Shown: piece by piece, positions 62,654 to 64,000 of the stretch | Layout of the letters: each line of letters opens with the position of its first letter | Position numbering within the stretch: position 1 is the stretch's first letter | NCBI RefSeq assembly: GCF_001831475.1 | Contig: NZ_CP017688.1 | Span: forward strand, 558,001-622,000 | Source of the DNA: Flavobacterium crassostreae | GTDB taxonomy: Bacteria; Bacteroidota; Bacteroidia; Flavobacteriales; Flavobacteriaceae | Direction: 5' to 3' | Length of the DNA: 64,000 nt | The notes under the pieces: generated by a model | The model's input: the letters and a program-made list of their open reading frames with translations, nothing else | Told to the model about the DNA's origin: nothing | The model's database searches: none | Translations under genes and position numbers: made by a program

Positions 62654-64000
62654 TTAATTAGATTTTGTATAATAGATTTCCAGTTTTAATTTGTTTTTTG
62701 GATCTACCGCTCTAGAACCATGAACAATAGCTCCTTGCGGACTCATCACAGATGCTGTTGGAACTTTAGAAATTTTGGTAGTAGGGGTTTTTAAACTATT
62801 GGATGTTGCAACAGCAATAGACTCCGTAATAGCCAATCCTAACTTGACGTTGGTAGAATCCGTGTTTTTAACCAAGCTTCTGATATGGTTGGTAAGGCTT
62901 ATTTTATAATAACTATCGGCTGGATTTTGTTGGTTTAAAATACCTCCAAAAAGAAATTTTGCGCTTTTACCATTTCCAGCAGCAGTAGAATTATCATAAA
63001 AATAATCTGATACTGGTTTATTGTTATTAAAATCATACAAATACACTCTGTTTGCTTTTTTGTCATTGGCAGATGCGGTAGCATCCAATCGAACTACCAA
63101 ACTAGCCTCATTGATCAACCATTTATTGGCTCTAATAAGATCCAACTGATCCGCAACACCATTGGGAGCTCCAGTTTTACCATCAACACCATAGAGGTCT
63201 TTACCAAAGAGTTCTAAAATAGCCAAAGAACCATCTCCCCCTTTTAGGTATAATTTTTCGTCGCCTAAAACCGTATTAACAGCAGCGCTACTAATTGCAT
63301 TAGCGTAGACTGCATTAGAGGTGTGTTCTCGCAAACTCACAGTATTGCCTATCAACTTAAGCACTATGGTTTTAGCAACTCTTGTTGGATCGGTATCCGA
63401 AGTATCTTCTTTATAATTTATGGTTATTTTTGCTTTTTTAAAATCTAACATTGCTAAACCAGATGGGTTAGCACCCGACTTTTCTACCTTAAAATACAAG
63501 CCTCTAAAATAGTCTTTAAACACATCGTTGCTAACTAATTTATTACTAGCTACAGCATCCATTATTTTAGTTTTAAAAAACCCTTTATCTAAATCCAATC
63601 GTACAGCAGGTGCCTCTCTCTTTATGGTCTCTTTGCCATCTACCATCTCGGTATATCTATATTGATCTGCACTAAACCGAAACAAATCATTTTGACCAAC
63701 ATCTAAAGAATTATTCAAACGCATGCTTGCTTTTACTGCCTCAAACATAGCATTTTGATCGGTGTAGTATTTTTGAGATTCTTTCAATCCAGTATCTGGA
63801 TCTAAATTACGAATAAAATACCCAGACTCAAAAACACTTAGTTTTAGTTTGGCATTATCTGGACCATAAATAGAATCTAAAGTATAGGTACTATCTCCGT
63901 TGGTATCTGTAGATTTTAAAGTACTAAAGTACGGAATAGTCAACACAACGCTTTCAATAACTGGATTTTTGCCTATAACCGGATTCACTGTCTCTAGAGC
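62654..64000 (-). CDS. DUF4270 family protein, 5' end missing (partial)
   Basis: The frame stays open to the right edge (codons before VNPVIGKNP read A-L-E-T), so the gene enters from outside the window; about 448 residues are visible. Features: NPVIESVVLTIPYFSTL at the N-side, YYTDQNAMFEAVKASMRL, a long strand-rich body, and the C-terminus VPTASVMSPQGAIVHGSRAVDPKNKLKLEIYYTKSN. DUF4270 proteins are Bacteroidota cell-surface or periplasmic lipoproteins of unknown role. The family length suggests about 100 N-terminal residues, including the lipoprotein signal, are missing. Confidence 0.85.
   Translation of the reverse strand, partial: ALETVNPVIGKNPVIESVVLTIPYFSTLKSTDTNGDSTYTLDSIYGPDNAKLKLSVFESGYFIRNLDPDTGLKESQKYYTDQNAMFEAVKASMRLNNSLDVGQNDLFRFSADQYRYTEMVDGKETIKREAPAVRLDLDKGFFKTKIMDAVASNKLVSNDVFKDYFRGLYFKVEKSGANPSGLAMLDFKKAKITINYKEDTSDTDPTRVAKTIVLKLIGNTVSLREHTSNAVYANAISSAAVNTVLGDEKLYLKGGDGSLAILELFGKDLYGVDGKTGAPNGVADQLDLIRANKWLINEASLVVRLDATASANDKKANRVYLYDFNNNKPVSDYFYDNSTAAGNGKSAKFLFGGILNQQNPADSYYKISLTNHIRSLVKNTDSTNVKLGLAITESIAVATSNSLKTPTTKISKVPTASVMSPQGAIVHGSRAVDPKNKLKLEIYYTKSN

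Overview
The window is a chromosomal segment of a low-GC member of the Bacteroidota, almost certainly family Flavobacteriaceae and most like Flavobacterium. The evidence is the 16S rRNA 5' end at the left edge, many promoters of the Bacteroidota type (TAnnTTTG at -7, often with TTG about 19-20 bp upstream), type IX secretion (T9SS) cargo proteins with C-terminal sorting domains, a DNA polymerase III alpha subunit with a fused N-terminal exonuclease, and a DUF4270 lipoprotein gene next to glmS. The genus is an inference.

Layout. 1-682: start of a leftward rRNA operon with three stacked promoters. 683-3447: an ISL3-like (ISAon1-type) insertion sequence nested in an older copy of itself, ending in seven perfect tandem copies of its own 19-bp terminal sequence. 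3.6-7.3 kb (leftward): tRNA-Asp, a DUF58 gene, trxA, an outer-membrane barrel and a secreted peroxiredoxin-like protein. 7.4-11.9 kb: dnaE. 12.1-16.2 kb: a DAB-type inorganic carbon uptake operon (unknown small gene, dabB, dabA). 16.9-27.8 kb (rightward): leucine genes leuC, leuD, an isopropylmalate synthase and leuB, with an M48 metallopeptidase and three tandem paralogous secreted proteins lying between the synthase and leuB. 27.9-32.0 kb: an RRM protein, rpsP-rimM, a tRNA methyltransferase and an acyl-CoA dehydrogenase. 32.2-36.7 kb: an AT-rich defence island with a RhuM/type III Res deletion scar followed by a two-gene restriction-modification system, next to tRNA-Leu. 37.1-39.7 kb: prs, rplY, pth. 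39.8-53.1 kb: three large T9SS cargo genes, plus ribF, a small membrane protein and bioB. 53.4-58.4 kb: recX and a leftward biotin operon bioF-bioD-bioA ending in an atypical ketoacyl synthase. 58.6-64.0 kb: atpD-atpC, glmS and a partial DUF4270 gene.

Most genes are housekeeping. The less ordinary signals are: (1) a dispersed element of about 70 bp, in three copies, with conserved flanks around hairpins of different sequence and a compensatory change in an outer stem; (2) the tandem array of IS ends; (3) the protease plus three-paralogue cassette inside the leucine locus, with near-identical 190-bp junctions flanking the middle gene; (4) a small unknown gene heading the dab operon; (5) a ketoacyl synthase in the biotin operon whose first active-site histidine position is proline; (6) the restriction island, with an 11-bp inverted repeat at its promoter. 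All calls come from reading the sequence; no database search was run.
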